Positions 44,915 to 55,049 of a DNA stretch of 64,000 bases are shown in pieces. The first letter of the stretch is position 1. Every line of letters starts with the position of its first letter. The notes under the pieces are model-generated. The model did no database searches, was not told the DNA's origin, and saw only the letters and a program-made list of their open reading frames with translations. Origin of the DNA: Campylobacterales bacterium (GTDB lineage: Bacteria > Campylobacterota > Campylobacteria > Campylobacterales > QNZT01); the NCBI GenBank assembly GCA_024278835.1, contig JAJRSK010000036.1, forward strand, positions 1-64,000, in the 5' to 3' direction. Position numbers and translations under genes: made by a program.

Positions 44915-44942
44915 TCATGATAAGAAAATTCTCTTATCATGA
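44915..44942. terminator. Convergent hairpin built from palindrome copies
   Basis: TCATGATAAGA (44915-44925) pairs perfectly with TCTTATCATGA (44932-44942) around a six-base loop, between the adaptor stop (44898) and the serA stop (44954). The left arm is a perfect TATCATGATA (44913) and the right a copy with one change (TATCATGACA). Confidence 0.75.
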
Positions 44943-44953
44943 CAAGTAAGCGA

Positions 44954-46540
44954 CTAGATACTCGCGTACGAAACCCAATTGCACTCTTCGATAGATTTTA
45001 AAGTACTTAACAGCTCTTTAGAAACTGCTTCATCTGTTAAAACAACAGCCAACGCTTCCCCATGAGAATCTCTTCCTAATCTAAAATCCGCAATATTAAT
45101 ATTTGCCTCACTCATAATTGTAGAGATTTTAGCGATAACACCAGGTTTATCTTGATTGGAAAAGAAAATCATCTTTCCTTTTGGTTTAAAGTCAAGCTTG
45201 ATATCATTAATGCTAACAATTTTCTCTATCGTATCAGAGAAGACCGTTCCGCCTATCATGATAGTATCACTATCTGTCGTGAGTTTAATTTTTATCTTAT
45301 TTTTATATTCACTCAGATTTGAGACTTTTTCACCACTGACATCTATTGATTTTTCTTTAGCAACAAATTCTGCATTCACATAATTTATCTTTTCACCTAA
45401 TGATTCTTTCAAAGAACCCACAAGTGCAAATGTCGTAAGAGAACTTAAATATTCAGCGATATCACCCTCCGCCTCTATCTTTAGAGATTTGATATAACCC
45501 ACATTGATTTGTGCGGCTAAATAACCAATCTTTTGCGCAAGTTCAAGGTATGGTTTAACAGAATCCGGCATATCACTCTCTTTAAAAGGAAGATTCAGCG
45601 CATTGGGATAGCTAGTACCCCGCGCGGCATTGATAGCTTGTTCTGCAGCTTGTTCAGCTATTTTTTCTTGTGATTCTTTGGTGTTTGCCCCAAGATGTGG
45701 TGTGACTGAAATATTTTCTAAATCTAAAAGTTTATTATCAATTGCTGGTTCAGAGATAAAAACATCAATACCCGCATAAGCAACTTTTTCACTTTTCAAA
45801 CCTTCATAAAGTGCATCTTCATTATAAAGACCACCACGTGCACAATTGATAAGACGTACACCATCTTTCATCTTTGCAATCTCTGCTGCACCAATTATAT
45901 CAATCGTTTCAGCATTTTTGGGTGTATGAATCGTGATAAAATCACAAGCTAAGATATCAGCAAAATCCTTTGTATACTTAGCCCCAACATCTGTCGCTTT
46001 AGATGGGTCAATATAAGGGTCATATGCGATAACATCCATTTCAAATGCTAAAGCACGCTTACCTACCCTACTTCCTATATTACCAAAACCGATAACACCC
46101 AGTTTTTTATCTTTTAACTCGATACCATACCATTTCTCTCGTTTCCAGATTCTATCATACTTGAGATGGTTATTCGCATTTGGAAAACTTCTCGCACATG
46201 AAAGCATATGCGCCATAGTAAGTTCTACCGCGGCAATAGTGTTAGCCGTTGGTACATTCATCACAATAATACCATTTTTACTACACCCATCAATATTGAC
46301 ATTATCAACACCTACACCCGCACGCACAACTGCTTTGAGACTGGTAGAAGCATCAATAAATTTTTGATCTACGTCTGTAGAACTACGCGTGATTGCGACA
46401 TCATAATCCGCCATCAACTCTAGTAACTTATCTTTTGGTTCTTTTGACGCATCGATAAAGTCAATATCTTGGTTCTCGGCTAAGATATCTAAGCCTTTTT
46501 GATGAATTGCATCACAAACTATAATTCGTTTTTTTTGCAT
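44954..46540 (-). CDS. serA: D-3-phosphoglycerate dehydrogenase
   Basis: The 528-residue product is the long (type I) SerA, first enzyme of serine synthesis. It shows the NAD-binding fold with VIGFGNIGSRVGKRALAFEMDVIAYDPYI, catalytic residues in NCARGGLYNEDALYEGL and VTPHLGANTKESQ, an intervening ASB domain, and a C-terminal ACT domain (GVIAKISTIMSEANINIADFRLGRDSHGEAL) that allows feedback by serine. It is the last gene of the pheS-pheT-aroA-ispH-rpsA-small gene-serA array. The palindrome at 45254 encodes TIMIGG between the domains. Confidence 0.96.
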   Translation of the reverse strand: MQKKRIIVCDAIHQKGLDILAENQDIDFIDASKEPKDKLLELMADYDVAITRSSTDVDQKFIDASTSLKAVVRAGVGVDNVNIDGCSKNGIIVMNVPTANTIAAVELTMAHMLSCARSFPNANNHLKYDRIWKREKWYGIELKDKKLGVIGFGNIGSRVGKRALAFEMDVIAYDPYIDPSKATDVGAKYTKDFADILACDFITIHTPKNAETIDIIGAAEIAKMKDGVRLINCARGGLYNEDALYEGLKSEKVAYAGIDVFISEPAIDNKLLDLENISVTPHLGANTKESQEKIAEQAAEQAINAARGTSYPNALNLPFKESDMPDSVKPYLELAQKIGYLAAQINVGYIKSLKIEAEGDIAEYLSSLTTFALVGSLKESLGEKINYVNAEFVAKEKSIDVSGEKVSNLSEYKNKIKIKLTTDSDTIMIGGTVFSDTIEKIVSINDIKLDFKPKGKMIFFSNQDKPGVIAKISTIMSEANINIADFRLGRDSHGEALAVVLTDEAVSKELLSTLKSIEECNWVSYASI

Positions 46541-46557
46541 TTTTTCCCCTATATGAT

Positions 46558-46812
46558 TTAATTTAACTCTAACTGTATCTCAGATACAGCATAAAAATAA
46601 CTTTTTTGATTTAAATCTTTTTTGAACTGCCCTAACCAAGTATTTTTTGTATGTTCTTGGTTGAACTTGTATGTAGTATCGTCCATATCAGATGTCTCTA
46701 CATCAGATACGGACATTTTTGGAGTGCTGATATAATGATAAGATAAAAATATCATCACAAAAACAGTCACCCCTAATAAGAAAAAAATAGAATATTTATA
46801 TCTACTTTTCAT
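46558..46812 (-). CDS. Small single-pass membrane protein between rpsA and serA
   Basis: The 84-residue product has an N-terminal membrane helix (SIFFLLGVTVFVMIFLSYHYI) and a polar tail (VSDVETSDMDDTTYKFNQEHTKNTWLGQF) predicted to lie outside the inner membrane. Its ATG begins one base after the rpsA stop, so it is coupled to rpsA. I recall a small uncharacterised gene at the same place in C. jejuni. I do not recognise a function. Confidence 0.7.
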   Translation of the reverse strand: MKSRYKYSIFFLLGVTVFVMIFLSYHYISTPKMSVSDVETSDMDDTTYKFNQEHTKNTWLGQFKKDLNQKSYFYAVSEIQLELN

Positions 46813-46813
46813 C

Positions 46814-48523
46814 TTACTTTTTTAGTTGATCTTTTAAAATATCACCTAAGGTAGACGTTGAGTCATCATTGTACTCTTCTAAATCAGCTTTTTCTTGAAT
46901 CCTAGCAACTCTTTTTACTGATAATCTAATCCTATCTTTTTGTGTATCGATGAACACAATAGCTGCTTCAAGTTCTTCACCAATCTCTAATTCATCTTCT
47001 TTTTTTTCACCAAGATCTTCAAGTCTGATAAGCGCATCCACACCATCATCAAGTTTCACAAAGATTCCGAACTCTTTTTTATCTCTAATTGTCGCTTTTA
47101 CAATATCACCATTTTGATGTGTTTTAGAGAATTTTTCGATTGGAGACTCTTCAAGCTCTTTTTTAGAGAGTGAAATCTTTTCATTATCACGATCTATTTT
47201 GATAATTTTTACTTCTACTTCATCACCCTCAGCAAAAGCATCTCTACATTTTACAGATCTATCCCAAGAAACATCTTCGTTGTGTAAAAGTCCATCGATA
47301 TTACCAATTTTAATAAATGCACCAAAGTTTGTAATAGTTGCTACTTTACCAGTCACAACATCACCTGTTTTATGCTCTCGTGAAAAAGTTTCAAATGGTT
47401 TTGGAAGTACATTTTTAAGACTTACACGAAGTTTTCTTTTTTCAAAGTCCATCTCTACGATTTCAACATCAATCTCTTCATCTACTGAAATGTAGTCTTT
47501 TGGATGTTTGATATTTTTATCCCATGATACTTCTGAAACATGTAAGAAACCTTCTATGTCATTTCCTAAATCAACAAACGCACCATAAGGCTCAATGTTA
47601 GAAACAAGTACTCTTACTGCGTCTCCTACCTCTAACTGTTCTTTAAGATCAGCCCAAGGATCTTCCATCGCTGCTTTAATAGAGAGTGAAAGATGACGTT
47701 TTTCTTCATCATACTTGATAGCTTTAACAACAACCACTTCACCTTCATCATAAAGTTTTGAAGGATTTACTGGTCCTTTATACGAGATTTCACTATAGTG
47801 AACAAGTCCATCAACACCACCAACATCAACAAACATACCATAAGAAGTAATCTTTTTGATAGTCCCTTCAATCATCTCATCTTTTGCAAGAAGTGTATTA
47901 ATAATCTCTTTTTTCTTCTCTCTATCTGCTTCGATAAGTACTTTTCTAGAGATAACGATAGATTTTGACTCTTTATCTACTTTGATCACTTTTGCTTGCA
48001 CTTTTTTACCTACGATAGTAGGGGTATCTTTCATATAAGCTTGAGATTTAGGTAAGAAAAATTCTACACCTGCATAAGTCTCAGTACCTTCTACGATATA
48101 GCCACCTTTATTTTTTCCAATGATAACACCATCAATCAATGGCGCGTCATCTTCTTTGTAGTTTGCAACAAATTCTTCAACTTTCTTCGCTCTTAACGCT
48201 TTTTTATAAGAAAGTGCTGGTCTTTCATTTCTATAACCTGTGATAGCAACGGTGATTTTATCACCCAATTTAAAAATCAATTCACCATTTTCATCTGTGA
48301 TTTCTGACTTCCAAAGTAGACCCTCTTGCTTCTTGCCCACATCTACTAAGATACCATCTTCATCTTCAGGGATACTAACGATGATACCTTCGGCTGTGCC
48401 ACCGCTCTTTTCACTCTTGACTGATGCTTCAAACATCGATGCAAAATCCGCGTCCTCTTCCCCTAAATCCATCGCTTCAATCGCTTTTTTGCTATGAACC
48501 TTTCCGTTCAAATCTTTTAACAT
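46814..48523 (-). CDS. rpsA: 30S ribosomal protein S1
   Basis: The 569-residue product contains six S1 RNA-binding domains, the later ones clear as EGTIKKITSYGMFVDVGGVDGLVHYSEIS, GDAVRVLVSNIEPYGAFVDLGNDIEGFLHVSEVSW, GDVVTGKVATITNFGAFIKIGNIDGLLHNEDVSW and GDIVKATIRDKKEFGIFVKLDDGVDALIRLEDL. S1 anchors mRNA on the ribosome. It follows ispH by 53 bases, the ispH-rpsA arrangement familiar from Campylobacter. The length is close to E. coli S1 (557). Confidence 0.96.
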   Translation of the reverse strand: MLKDLNGKVHSKKAIEAMDLGEEDADFASMFEASVKSEKSGGTAEGIIVSIPEDEDGILVDVGKKQEGLLWKSEITDENGELIFKLGDKITVAITGYRNERPALSYKKALRAKKVEEFVANYKEDDAPLIDGVIIGKNKGGYIVEGTETYAGVEFFLPKSQAYMKDTPTIVGKKVQAKVIKVDKESKSIVISRKVLIEADREKKKEIINTLLAKDEMIEGTIKKITSYGMFVDVGGVDGLVHYSEISYKGPVNPSKLYDEGEVVVVKAIKYDEEKRHLSLSIKAAMEDPWADLKEQLEVGDAVRVLVSNIEPYGAFVDLGNDIEGFLHVSEVSWDKNIKHPKDYISVDEEIDVEIVEMDFEKRKLRVSLKNVLPKPFETFSREHKTGDVVTGKVATITNFGAFIKIGNIDGLLHNEDVSWDRSVKCRDAFAEGDEVEVKIIKIDRDNEKISLSKKELEESPIEKFSKTHQNGDIVKATIRDKKEFGIFVKLDDGVDALIRLEDLGEKKEDELEIGEELEAAIVFIDTQKDRIRLSVKRVARIQEKADLEEYNDDSTSTLGDILKDQLKK

Positions 48524-48576
48524 CTATCTTCCTTGTGTATTATTTAATTTTTTGCTATCTTTTAAAAATTGCTCGA

Positions 48577-49407
48577 TTATATCGTAAACTCTCTTATTTT
48601 AGCAATAATTTTTTCAATTATCCAATCTGGGGTAGATGCGCCCGCTGTCACACCGCACTTTTGCTTACCTTTAAACCATGATTTTTCAAGCTCTTTTTCG
48701 TTTTCTATGAGATAACAGTCCTCACAATTTTCTTCTGAAATATTCAAAAGCTGTTTAGTATTTGATGAGTTTTTCCCACCGATGACTATCATGATATCAG
48801 AAGAGAGTGAGAGGTCACGCGCTGCATCTTGATTTTCAAAGGTTGCGTTACAGATAGTATTAAAGACCCGCACCTCTGAGACCCTCTCTACTAAATAGTT
48901 CACAATTTTCATAAACTCTACAAACTTTCTTGTTGTCTGTGAAACGATAGCTATTTTAGGACCAAGTGGGATATTTTTCAGTTCATCAACAGAGAGGATA
49001 ACCAGTGCGTCATTGACGGCATAACTCTTTACCCCTTTGACTTCAGGATGATTTTCATCACCAAAGATGATGATTTTATATTTTGCTTTACTCATCTGTT
49101 CCACAATCTCTTGGGGTTTAGTCACAAAGGGACATGTGGCATCGATTATATCTTTTTTTGATGCTTTAAGTGTGGCTAAATCATCTTTGACAATCCCATG
49201 CGTACGGATGATAACCCGCTTAGAATCCCCAATCTCATCCATAGAGTGGGCTGTTGTTACATCAAAATTTTTCTTGAGACGATTTATCTCTTCATTGTTG
49301 TGGATAAGTGGTCCCATCGTTGTAGCATTTTGAGACTCTTCTGCGATTTCAATCGCCCGCTTTACACCAAAACAAAAACCATAATTTTTCGCTAATTTAA
49401 TCTCCAT
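48577..49407 (-). CDS. ispH: 4-hydroxy-3-methylbut-2-enyl diphosphate reductase
   Basis: The 276-residue product is IspH, the last MEP-pathway enzyme, producing IPP and DMAPP with a [4Fe-4S] cluster. The three cluster cysteines are visible in [25 protein letters not shown] and [11 protein letters not shown]. Other motifs are THGIVKDD and [11 protein letters not shown]. It overlaps aroA by 11 bases. The earlier pathway enzyme IspG is also in this window. The palindrome at 48787 encodes DIMIVIGG, one of the conserved strands. Confidence 0.96.
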   Translation of the reverse strand: MEIKLAKNYGFCFGVKRAIEIAEESQNATTMGPLIHNNEEINRLKKNFDVTTAHSMDEIGDSKRVIIRTHGIVKDDLATLKASKKDIIDATCPFVTKPQEIVEQMSKAKYKIIIFGDENHPEVKGVKSYAVNDALVILSVDELKNIPLGPKIAIVSQTTRKFVEFMKIVNYLVERVSEVRVFNTICNATFENQDAARDLSLSSDIMIVIGGKNSSNTKQLLNISEENCEDCYLIENEKELEKSWFKGKQKCGVTAGASTPDWIIEKIIAKIREFTI

Positions 49408-50686
49408 AAGAAACCTTTGTAATATTTTCTAAGAGTGTGATAAAGTTAGGAAATGAGGTATTGATACACTCTATATCTTCTATCATGATAGAGCCAAGAA
49501 GTCCTGCTATAGCAAAACTCATGGCGATTCGATGATCTCCATGGCTATCTATCACACCATCTCCAACAAACTTTCCACCAACTATTTCGTACCCATCTTC
49601 ATACTCTTTACAATCGATACCACAAATCTTCAGATTATCCACCACAGTGGTAATCCTATCGCTCTCTTTAACACGAAGTTCTGCCGCATTTTTGATAACA
49701 CTTGTCCCTTTGGCAACGGCCATAACGATAGAAAGTGCAGGCAATTCATCAATAAGCCAAGCGATATTCTCTTCCACACTCACCGCTTTTAAAGCACCAT
49801 ACTGAACCACAATATCCCCTATAGGTTCATAGACTTCTTCTTTGGCGATAAATTCAATATTTGTACCCATTCTCTGAAGTACCTTATACGCTTCAATTCG
49901 TGTCGGGTTGAGGGAAACATCCTGAATCACAACACGCGATTCAGGAATGATTGCCGCAGCCACTGCAAAAAAGAAACCACTAGAGGGATCTGAGGGGACG
50001 GTGATATCAAGTGGTTTTAAAGGCGCAGTTAGTGGTAAAATCTTGATTTTATCTTTATCCGCGATGATTTCTGCGCCCATACCTACAAGCATTCTCTCTG
50101 TATGATCACGACTCAAACGAGGCTCAGAAAACTCACTCATCCCATCCGCATAAAGTGCTGCTAAGATCATTGCTGATTTAACTTGCGCCGAGGAGATAGG
50201 GCTAGCATAGGTAAACCCTTCTAACTTTGCCCCGCGTATCGCGATAGGAGAGAGGTTACCTTTGACACGACCATCGATGTTTGCCCCAATTTTTCGTAGA
50301 GGATCTGCCACACGTCGCATCGGGCGCGATGCTAGATACTTATCACCATGCAATATATAAAAGCCTTCATGCGGTGCTAAAAACCCCATAAACAGACGCA
50401 TTGCTGTACCAGAATTCCCACAGTATAAGATTTCAGAAGGCTCTTTAAAACTCTCAGGTGGCGTGATCACAATCATCTCCCCATCATCCGCGACCTCCGC
50501 ACCCAATAGCCTCACAATATTGAGTGTATTGAGCGTATCTTCTGCCCGTAGAAAATTCTTGATGCTAGAAGGTTTATCTGAGAGTAGTGAAAAAATCGCA
50601 CTACGGTGAGAAATAGACTTATCACTCGCAATCGTATTTATTTCTATGTCAAATTTCTCTGCCTTTTTAACACTTAAATAACTCAT
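49397..50686 (-). CDS. aroA: 3-phosphoshikimate 1-carboxyvinyltransferase (EPSP synthase)
   Basis: The 429-residue product catalyses EPSP formation from shikimate-3-P and PEP. It has the N-terminal [14 protein letters not shown], the EPSP signature [33 protein letters not shown], and the C-terminal RVKESDRI and [16 protein letters not shown]. All active-site stretches are intact. It overlaps pheT upstream by four bases and ispH downstream by 11, so translation is coupled. The palindrome at 49481 encodes GSIMIED. Confidence 0.96.
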   Translation of the reverse strand: MSYLSVKKAEKFDIEINTIASDKSISHRSAIFSLLSDKPSSIKNFLRAEDTLNTLNIVRLLGAEVADDGEMIVITPPESFKEPSEILYCGNSGTAMRLFMGFLAPHEGFYILHGDKYLASRPMRRVADPLRKIGANIDGRVKGNLSPIAIRGAKLEGFTYASPISSAQVKSAMILAALYADGMSEFSEPRLSRDHTERMLVGMGAEIIADKDKIKILPLTAPLKPLDITVPSDPSSGFFFAVAAAIIPESRVVIQDVSLNPTRIEAYKVLQRMGTNIEFIAKEEVYEPIGDIVVQYGALKAVSVEENIAWLIDELPALSIVMAVAKGTSVIKNAAELRVKESDRITTVVDNLKICGIDCKEYEDGYEIVGGKFVGDGVIDSHGDHRIAMSFAIAGLLGSIMIEDIECINTSFPNFITLLENITKVSYGD

Positions 50687-52947
50687 CTCATCTCCAATGA
50701 AAATTTCTCTTTTAGCCTTGCTACTATCATATCCATGATACCCGTAATCATTGCTTCATCCATCGTTTTTTCTTTTGCTTGCAAAATAAACCGAAGTGTC
50801 AAAGATACTTTATCTCCCAATGCGTCATCATGATAGATATCTATGGGATAAAAATTCACGACATTTTCTATAGGATTTTCCTCTAAAAATCCTCGTATCT
50901 TAGAAAACTTCATGCTTAAGGGAATCACTAGTGAGATATCTCGAGAAAGGGAAGGAAATTTAGAATATCCTTTTGCAATAATGCGTTCATACACCAAAGC
51001 ATCAAAATCCACTTCACAGATATAAGTCACAGGCAAGTCATGTTCACGTTCTACATCGATATGCACACGTGCCATAAAGCCGATGTCTTTTCCACCTATC
51101 ATGATACGCGCAGATTCATAGGGGTTTGCCAAAAGGTTTTCATCATCAGCCACTTCTAAAGAAAACGCACCAATGATCCCTCGCACTTTAGACGCAAAAG
51201 TCATAAAGTCAATCATTTCAGGTTTCCCATGATTTGAGACAGAAGGTGCTTCTACTTCACCTGTAAAGATAAATGCCATGCGCTGATGTTCATTTCTCTC
51301 TCTATCTACAACACGCCCTACTTCAAAAAGTTTCACAGCATTTTTCCCGTGTTTTAAGTTAGTAGAAGCTGACTCCAACATATGCAGGACTAGTGTAGCG
51401 CGCAAAGTATTTAAATCATTGTTAATAGGATTGGCTACATCTTTATTATCTGCTATACAAGGAAGCTTGTATTTTTCCATCTTCTCCCGATTATCAAAGA
51501 AATAATGCACTGCTTCAAAGAATCCAGCCCCAGCCGCTCTTTTCCTAAAATGTATGCGTTTTTGATACATTTCATAGGCTTCATTAAATCGACGTTTTTC
51601 AGCAAAGACAAAGGGTTTAGAGACGATATTATCAATCCCCACAATCCGCACTATCTCCTCTATCACATCTTGATCATTGACGATATCATGTCTGAAGGTC
51701 GGCACATCGATAGTGAGTAAATCTTTATCACGCGAAAGGGTAAAGCGTAACTTCTCTAATATTGCTATCACTTTATCTTCTGCAATATCTTGTCCAATAA
51801 AATTATTGATTTTAGAAAAAGAAACAGTCACTGATGAAGAAAATTTTGCCTGTTGTTTTGTTTTAATGGTTGCTAACTTTTCACTACCCGTAAGCTTGGC
51901 TAAATAATCCAAACCAAAAATCAAATCACTCTCAGAACCACGGGAGGAGCGATAATACAAATCATCTTTTTCACATTTTATACCCATAACGGATCGAGAA
52001 ACAACATCGGGGTTAATGTAAGAAGCTTCTATCATGATAGCTTCCCCCTCACATTTATCTTGATTAATCCCAATACGAGAGATAATTTTTCCATCACAAT
52101 AAACAGACTCCAAGTTTTCTTCATCTGCTTTGACTTCTATTTTCTCACACCGCTCATCATAAGCACGCAGTAAAACGCCTGTTGCCTGTGTCGCATAATG
52201 TAACAAACGCGTAGTAACATTAGTATCATACTTCTCCACTAATCCCAAACGCACATCAATCAAAGCATTCGAAGAAGGATTTTTCACCGCTTCTTGATAT
52301 ATCAATGCCGTATGTACACTATCATGATAGAGCTCCATCTCTAGATTTTCACCACTACTAGTTGGATAAGCCACTTCACGAAGCGGGATATCCAAGGCAG
52401 AAGAGAGGTCTCTAGCCACCCCATAAATACTCAAACAATCTCCACGATTGGCAGTCAATTCAATATCAATTACTGCATCTACCAAAGCGGGGAAATCAGA
52501 TAACTCTTTCCCTAGCGTCAATTCGCCAAGACTCTCATCCAAGACCCAAATCCCATCATCAAGCTTTGGCAATCCTATCTCATTTGAACCACAAATCATC
52601 CCATGAGATTCCACCCCTCTTAACTGTGCCTCTTTGATAACAAATCCATTACCCAAATCAGCCCCAACCGTAGCTGCCGCTATGATTTGTCCCGCTGCAA
52701 CATTTTTCGCACCACAGACAATCTGTTTTGTTTGGCTTCCCAAATCTACTTGACAAACATTAAGTTTATCTGCATCAGGATGTTTTTCACAAGAGAGCAC
52801 TTTTCCTACAACTACCCCTTTGGGTACGCTAATAGTACTCAAAGAATCTACTTCTAACCCAATAGCATTAAGTGTTGCACAGATTTTTTCTGTACTCACA
52901 GCACTCAAATCCAAAAATTCATTTAACCACAACTTTGTAACTATCAT
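50683..52947 (-). CDS. pheT: Phenylalanyl-tRNA synthetase beta subunit
   Basis: The 754-residue product is PheT of the bacterial alpha2-beta2 enzyme. It has the N-terminal EMAP/tRNA-binding domain ([42 protein letters not shown]), B3/B4 editing domains, the B5 domain ([13 protein letters not shown]...[28 protein letters not shown]) and the C-terminal ferredoxin-like anticodon-binding domain ([14 protein letters not shown]). It overlaps pheS and aroA by four bases each. Three palindrome copies are present (51097, 52030, 52320), encoding RIMIGG, AIMIEA and LYHDS. Confidence 0.96.
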   Translation of the reverse strand: MIVTKLWLNEFLDLSAVSTEKICATLNAIGLEVDSLSTISVPKGVVVGKVLSCEKHPDADKLNVCQVDLGSQTKQIVCGAKNVAAGQIIAAATVGADLGNGFVIKEAQLRGVESHGMICGSNEIGLPKLDDGIWVLDESLGELTLGKELSDFPALVDAVIDIELTANRGDCLSIYGVARDLSSALDIPLREVAYPTSSGENLEMELYHDSVHTALIYQEAVKNPSSNALIDVRLGLVEKYDTNVTTRLLHYATQATGVLLRAYDERCEKIEVKADEENLESVYCDGKIISRIGINQDKCEGEAIMIEASYINPDVVSRSVMGIKCEKDDLYYRSSRGSESDLIFGLDYLAKLTGSEKLATIKTKQQAKFSSSVTVSFSKINNFIGQDIAEDKVIAILEKLRFTLSRDKDLLTIDVPTFRHDIVNDQDVIEEIVRIVGIDNIVSKPFVFAEKRRFNEAYEMYQKRIHFRKRAAGAGFFEAVHYFFDNREKMEKYKLPCIADNKDVANPINNDLNTLRATLVLHMLESASTNLKHGKNAVKLFEVGRVVDRERNEHQRMAFIFTGEVEAPSVSNHGKPEMIDFMTFASKVRGIIGAFSLEVADDENLLANPYESARIMIGGKDIGFMARVHIDVEREHDLPVTYICEVDFDALVYERIIAKGYSKFPSLSRDISLVIPLSMKFSKIRGFLEENPIENVVNFYPIDIYHDDALGDKVSLTLRFILQAKEKTMDEAMITGIMDMIVARLKEKFSLEMR

Positions 52948-53939
52948 CTAAACTGCTCCAACAATCTTACATCCCCATCAAACATACTACGCAAATCCGG
53001 AATCTGATGAATCAACATCGCTATCCGCTCTATCCCCATCCCAAAAGCATATCCACTCACATTTTCATAACCAACAGCTTTAAAAACATTGATATCAACC
53101 ATACCAGCCCCTAACACTTCAAGCCAACCAGTGTGAGAACAGACACGACAACCTTCACCCTTGCAGAAAATACACGAGATATCCACCTCCGTGCTAGGCT
53201 CAGTGAATGGGAAAAAACTAGGACGAAATCGTACTTCTACATCCCCAAACATAAACTTCAAAAAATCTTCCAAGATATATTTTAGATGCGAAAAAGAGAC
53301 TTTTCCTTCCTCTTCAACCACTAAACCCTCTATCTGATGAAACATTGGCGTATGCGTGATATCAAAATCTCGACGAAATACCGTCCCTGGACAAATCATT
53401 CGAATCGGTGGTTTTTGACTCATCATCGTTCTTATCTGTACTGGGGAGGTATGTGTGCGAAGGAGCTTTTTATCATTGAAAAAGAAAGTATCTTGCATAT
53501 CACGTGCAGGATGAAAGTCAGGTAAATTGAGTGCTTCAAAATTATGAAAGTCATCTTCTATCAGCGGTCCTTCCTCAATAGAAAAATTCATACTCACAAA
53601 ATAATCTATCATTTTATTCATCGTTTCATTGATTGGATGTAAAGACCCAGCTTCATTAATACCATTAAAAAGCGTCACATCGATAGCACCCTCTTTCATC
53701 ATTAAGATGCTCTCGTGCTTAATGAGTTCTGTCTTCTTCTTGTCAAAAAGTGCTGTTAGTTTCGCTTTTTGAATATTAAGATTTTTAGCAAACTCTTTTT
53801 TTTCTTCATTGGGTACGGATTTCATTTTGGCAAACTGTTCTGCTAAAACGCCCTTCTTTCCAAAGACCTCTATACGAACCTCTTCCAACACCTTAAGAGC
53901 CTCAGCAGACTCAATTTTTTCACTATATTCTTGCAACAC
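52944..53939 (-). CDS. pheS: Phenylalanyl-tRNA synthetase alpha subunit
   Basis: The 331-residue product carries an N-terminal coiled coil ([21 protein letters not shown]) and the class II catalytic core with motif 2 [26 protein letters not shown], motif 3 [20 protein letters not shown], and a Cys pair ([17 protein letters not shown]). It is the first gene of the operon. The 81-base spacer to divergent hinT must hold both promoters. Start ATG is not ambiguous. Confidence 0.96.
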   Translation of the reverse strand: MLQEYSEKIESAEALKVLEEVRIEVFGKKGVLAEQFAKMKSVPNEEKKEFAKNLNIQKAKLTALFDKKKTELIKHESILMMKEGAIDVTLFNGINEAGSLHPINETMNKMIDYFVSMNFSIEEGPLIEDDFHNFEALNLPDFHPARDMQDTFFFNDKKLLRTHTSPVQIRTMMSQKPPIRMICPGTVFRRDFDITHTPMFHQIEGLVVEEEGKVSFSHLKYILEDFLKFMFGDVEVRFRPSFFPFTEPSTEVDISCIFCKGEGCRVCSHTGWLEVLGAGMVDINVFKAVGYENVSGYAFGMGIERIAMLIHQIPDLRSMFDGDVRLLEQFR

Positions 53940-54020
53940 ATCACCTAATTATTTTTTTCTTAGTCTATTACAAAGTTGGTTAAAGGCTGATTAGAATAAA
54001 ATACATAAAAAGGAAGTACA

Positions 54021-54377
54021 ATGTGTCTATTTTGTAAATTAGTAAATGGGGAAATCCCTTCAAATAAAGTCTTGGAGGATGATAACTTCATCGCTTTTCA
54101 TGATATCAACCCTATCGCACCTATCCATCTGCTCATCATCCCAAAAGTACATGTAGAGAAGTTCCAAGATGTGCAACCTGAGATGATGGCACAAATGACA
54201 GCATTTATCCAAGAAGTCACCAAAACAATGGAACTTGATAAAAGTGGGTATAGGTTAGTAACAAATAATGGTGAAGATGGTGGACAAGAGGTTCCACACC
54301 TACATTTTCATCTACTAGGCGGAACTAAACTCAAATGGACACATCTACACGATGAAGACCCCAAAGCGTCTATGTAA
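54021..54377 (+). CDS. hinT: HIT-family nucleotide phosphoramidase (HinT-like)
   Basis: The 118-residue product begins CLFCKLVNGEIPSNKVLEDDNFIAFHDINPIAPIHLLIIPKVHVE and ends with the histidine triad in PHLHFHLLGG. HinT hydrolyses AMP-lysine-like phosphoramidates and acyl-adenylates; the physiological target is unclear. The Cys pair at the start (CLFC) is common in this group. AAGGAAG precedes the ATG. It diverges from pheS and meets the CAP-lipoprotein gene tail to tail at a hairpin; a palindrome sits three bases after its stop. Confidence 0.94.
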   Translation: MCLFCKLVNGEIPSNKVLEDDNFIAFHDINPIAPIHLLIIPKVHVEKFQDVQPEMMAQMTAFIQEVTKTMELDKSGYRLVTNNGEDGGQEVPHLHFHLLGGTKLKWTHLHDEDPKASM

Positions 54378-54388
54378 GCTATCATGAT

Positions 54389-54413
54389 AACACCGTAAGT
54401 TTAATACGGTGTT
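54389..54413. terminator. Convergent terminator between hinT and the CAP lipoprotein
   Basis: AACACCGTA (54389-54397) pairs with TACGGTGTT (54405-54413) around a seven-base loop. It overlaps the CAP-gene stop codon and shares its first base with the palindrome at 54380. Confidence 0.75.
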
Positions 54414-55045
54414 TGACCTATATAATTTCCTGGTTTTTGGTATTTACAGACGACGATGTTCCAGCCATTTGCATTATTTCCATCAATGAATGTATCAACT
54501 TTATATTGGCTCATAGCACATCCAACTAATGTTGTATCTTTCCAAATAACCTGAGTATAGTGTCCACACTGTTTACCTACATCACAAGTGTTAGAGTCTC
54601 CAATTAGACCATAACTATAAAAATTTTCTTCCTCCACCCAGGCTATTGATGCTTCTTTAAGTGATGTTATTTGAGAAGATGTATAGAGGTTTTCACCATA
54701 ATTTCCATGACCATACCCATCATTTTGATTTTTCACTGTATCATGTCCCCAGATACCCTCACTAGCCATTTTATCAGCGTATAATTGTGCATCTTTAGCG
54801 ATAGTAGGACTCCATTTTAAATCACTTATACTTTTATTAAGGCCACTTCTTGCGCTATTGTGCACATCCAATAATGCTTGTATCGTTTGCGTTATATTCC
54901 CTTCATTACCGTCACTTGCAATCCCTGCATCATTACTGATAAAGTCTTTTGCATCATCTACAACGTCTTGAATTGTTTCTCCTGCACCACAACCGGCAAG
55001 AAATGCCAGCACTAATAGTGAGAAAAGTATCTTTCTATCTATCAT
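54401..55045 (-). CDS. CAP-domain (SCP/PR-1-like) lipoprotein
   Basis: I start at ATG 55045 ([22 protein letters not shown]), which has AAAGGGA upstream, rather than the track's GTG at 55063. The lipobox LAGC predicts lipid modification. The CAP domain covers about residues 60-210, with [44 protein letters not shown] and [12 protein letters not shown]; the two His and the Glu of the CAP cavity are present and several Cys may pair. Bacterial CAP proteins are extracytoplasmic with roles from adhesion to hydrolysis; none can be chosen. The start overlaps the argH stop within a palindrome. Confidence 0.9.
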   Translation of the reverse strand: MIDRKILFSLLVLAFLAGCGAGETIQDVVDDAKDFISNDAGIASDGNEGNITQTIQALLDVHNSARSGLNKSISDLKWSPTIAKDAQLYADKMASEGIWGHDTVKNQNDGYGHGNYGENLYTSSQITSLKEASIAWVEEENFYSYGLIGDSNTCDVGKQCGHYTQVIWKDTTLVGCAMSQYKVDTFIDGNNANGWNIVVCKYQKPGNYIGQTPY

Positions 55046-55049
55046 GATA
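55040..55049. repeat. TATCATGATA forming the argH stop and CAP-gene start
   Basis: On the minus strand TATCATGATA supplies TGA as the argH stop and ATG as the start of the CAP lipoprotein, a four-base ATGA overlap made entirely within the palindrome. Confidence 0.95.
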
